Part shown: positions 5,969 through 6,667 of the stretch, one piece after another
Position numbering within the stretch: the stretch's first letter is position 1
Layout of the letters: every line of letters begins with the position of its first letter
Assembly: GCA_947441325.1 (NCBI GenBank)
Contig: CANETR010000119.1
Location: 1 to 6,667 of the forward strand
Reading direction: 5' to 3'
Origin: Saprospiraceae bacterium
GTDB taxonomy: Bacteria; Bacteroidota; Bacteroidia; Chitinophagales; Saprospiraceae
Length of the DNA: 6,667 nt
Notes under the pieces: model-generated
Told to the model about the DNA's origin: nothing
Database searches by the model: none
The model's input: the letters and a program-made list of their open reading frames with translations, nothing else
Made by a program: the position numbers and the translations under genes

Positions 5969-6667
5969 TTAGGCTTCCCCTTCAATTGTGCCGAAAAAAT
6001 TATCGAGCAGCACATAAAAGTAATTTTTATTATCAGCTAGGTACTCATTGTTTAGTGTTTTGATTTCCTCAGTGCTTTGGCTGTATGGTCCTTGTCCACA
6101 GCTTGGATCTTTACTTTTGCTGTCATTGTTCAAAAAAGTTTCGATGAGCACTTCATCAACCTCCGGATGAAACTGCACTGCAAGTGTATTCTCTCCTAAG
6201 GTATAAGCCTGATGCGAACTGATGCCTGTACTTGCCCACAAGAGTGCTCCATCGGGTAATCCAAAGACATCCTCATGCCAATGAAAAAGAAATGGAAGGG
6301 GCGGATAATCGACAAACAGACCTGTATTCCTAATCTGTACGTCCCACCAGCCTATTTCCTTGTGATCATTTCTCACAACTTTTGCTCCCATCAGATCGCT
6401 GATGAGCTGAGCGCCCAAACAAATACCAAAAACCTTATTGCCTGCATCTATAAAATCTTTAATGATTTTTCGACTATCCTTCAAAAAGGGATATTTCTCG
6501 GTCTCGTAAATGTTCATCGGGCCACCCAAAATAATGAGTGCGTCATCTTCATCGGGTACAGGATGAAAAAAGCTGTCGTTGTACAAGGCTATTGTAATAA
6601 AGTTGATATTTCTTGTTTTGGCCCATTCAGGTAATGAACCTGCAGTTACAGCGGGGTCGTGCTGAAG
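5969..6667 (-). CDS. Class I glutamine amidotransferase-like protein (5' end beyond window)
   Basis: This belongs to the GMP-synthase-like stand-alone amidotransferase family, which hydrolyses glutamine or related amides. The physiological substrate is unknown. The reading frame is open to the right edge, with 232 codons visible. The first visible residues are LQHDPAVTAGSLPEWA, which match the family N-terminus (LQH, then a loop before a short helix), so only a few residues are missing. A TTG at 6586 is internal, not the start. Conserved parts follow: LIILGGPMNIYE; the nucleophile elbow GICLGAQL with Cys83 of the visible sequence (codon 6421-6419); KEIGWWDV; FHWHEDVF; and AVQFHPEVDE with catalytic His167 and Glu169. 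The catalytic triad is complete. The C-terminal 60 residues form the usual helical tail. It is convergent with the peroxidase; upstream neighbours are outside the window. Confidence 0.9.
   Translation of the reverse strand, partial: LQHDPAVTAGSLPEWAKTRNINFITIALYNDSFFHPVPDEDDALIILGGPMNIYETEKYPFLKDSRKIIKDFIDAGNKVFGICLGAQLISDLMGAKVVRNDHKEIGWWDVQIRNTGLFVDYPPLPFLFHWHEDVFGLPDGALLWASTGISSHQAYTLGENTLAVQFHPEVDEVLIETFLNNDSKSKDPSCGQGPYSQSTEEIKTLNNEYLADNKNYFYVLLDNFFGTIEGEA

Noticed and set aside
6275..6634. Plus-strand 119-codon open frame
   Set aside because: Opposite the amidotransferase, whose catalytic motifs are all in the minus-strand frame.

Overview
The window looks like chromosomal DNA of a Bacteroidota bacterium (Cytophagia or Flavobacteriia type). 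The DNA is AT-rich and starts lack clear Shine-Dalgarno sequences. Gene content also fits: a small membrane protein that I recall from this phylum, a cytochrome c lipoprotein, and a very large soluble multi-PAS histidine kinase with a NarL-type regulator. The assignment is inference from gene content and composition, not from a marker gene.

Layout. On the minus strand at the left are two closely spaced genes in one likely operon: a small class I cytochrome c lipoprotein (428-775), then a small multi-pass, His-bearing membrane protein that runs off the left edge (1-405). A divergent intergenic region (776-968) holds a nested inverted repeat. Next on the plus strand is an 1101-residue cytoplasmic sensor histidine kinase (969-4274) with about six PAS modules, a GAF-like module, and a HisKA_3/HATPase core. 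After 122 bp comes its probable partner, a NarL/LuxR-family response regulator (4397-5065). It is closed by a strong stem-loop terminator (5148-5179). A stand-alone glutathione-peroxidase-family thiol peroxidase follows (5299-5790). Its stop codon runs straight into an 11-copy heptamer tandem array. The last gene (5969-6667, minus strand, 5' end beyond the right edge) is a class I glutamine amidotransferase-like protein, convergent with the peroxidase.

How they may work together. The kinase and regulator form a two-component system. The kinase has no membrane segment, so it should read an intracellular or diffusible signal. The cytochrome c/membrane protein pair is probably an electron-transfer or haem-linked unit in the cell envelope. 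The peroxidase would detoxify hydroperoxides. A redox theme links the cytochrome, the peroxidase and the cysteine-bearing PAS repeats, but a functional link between them is inference from proximity only.

I see no mobile element, CRISPR array, tRNA or rRNA. I did not find a convincing new multi-gene system. The most unusual structures are the PAS repeat architecture and the heptamer array between the convergent genes.
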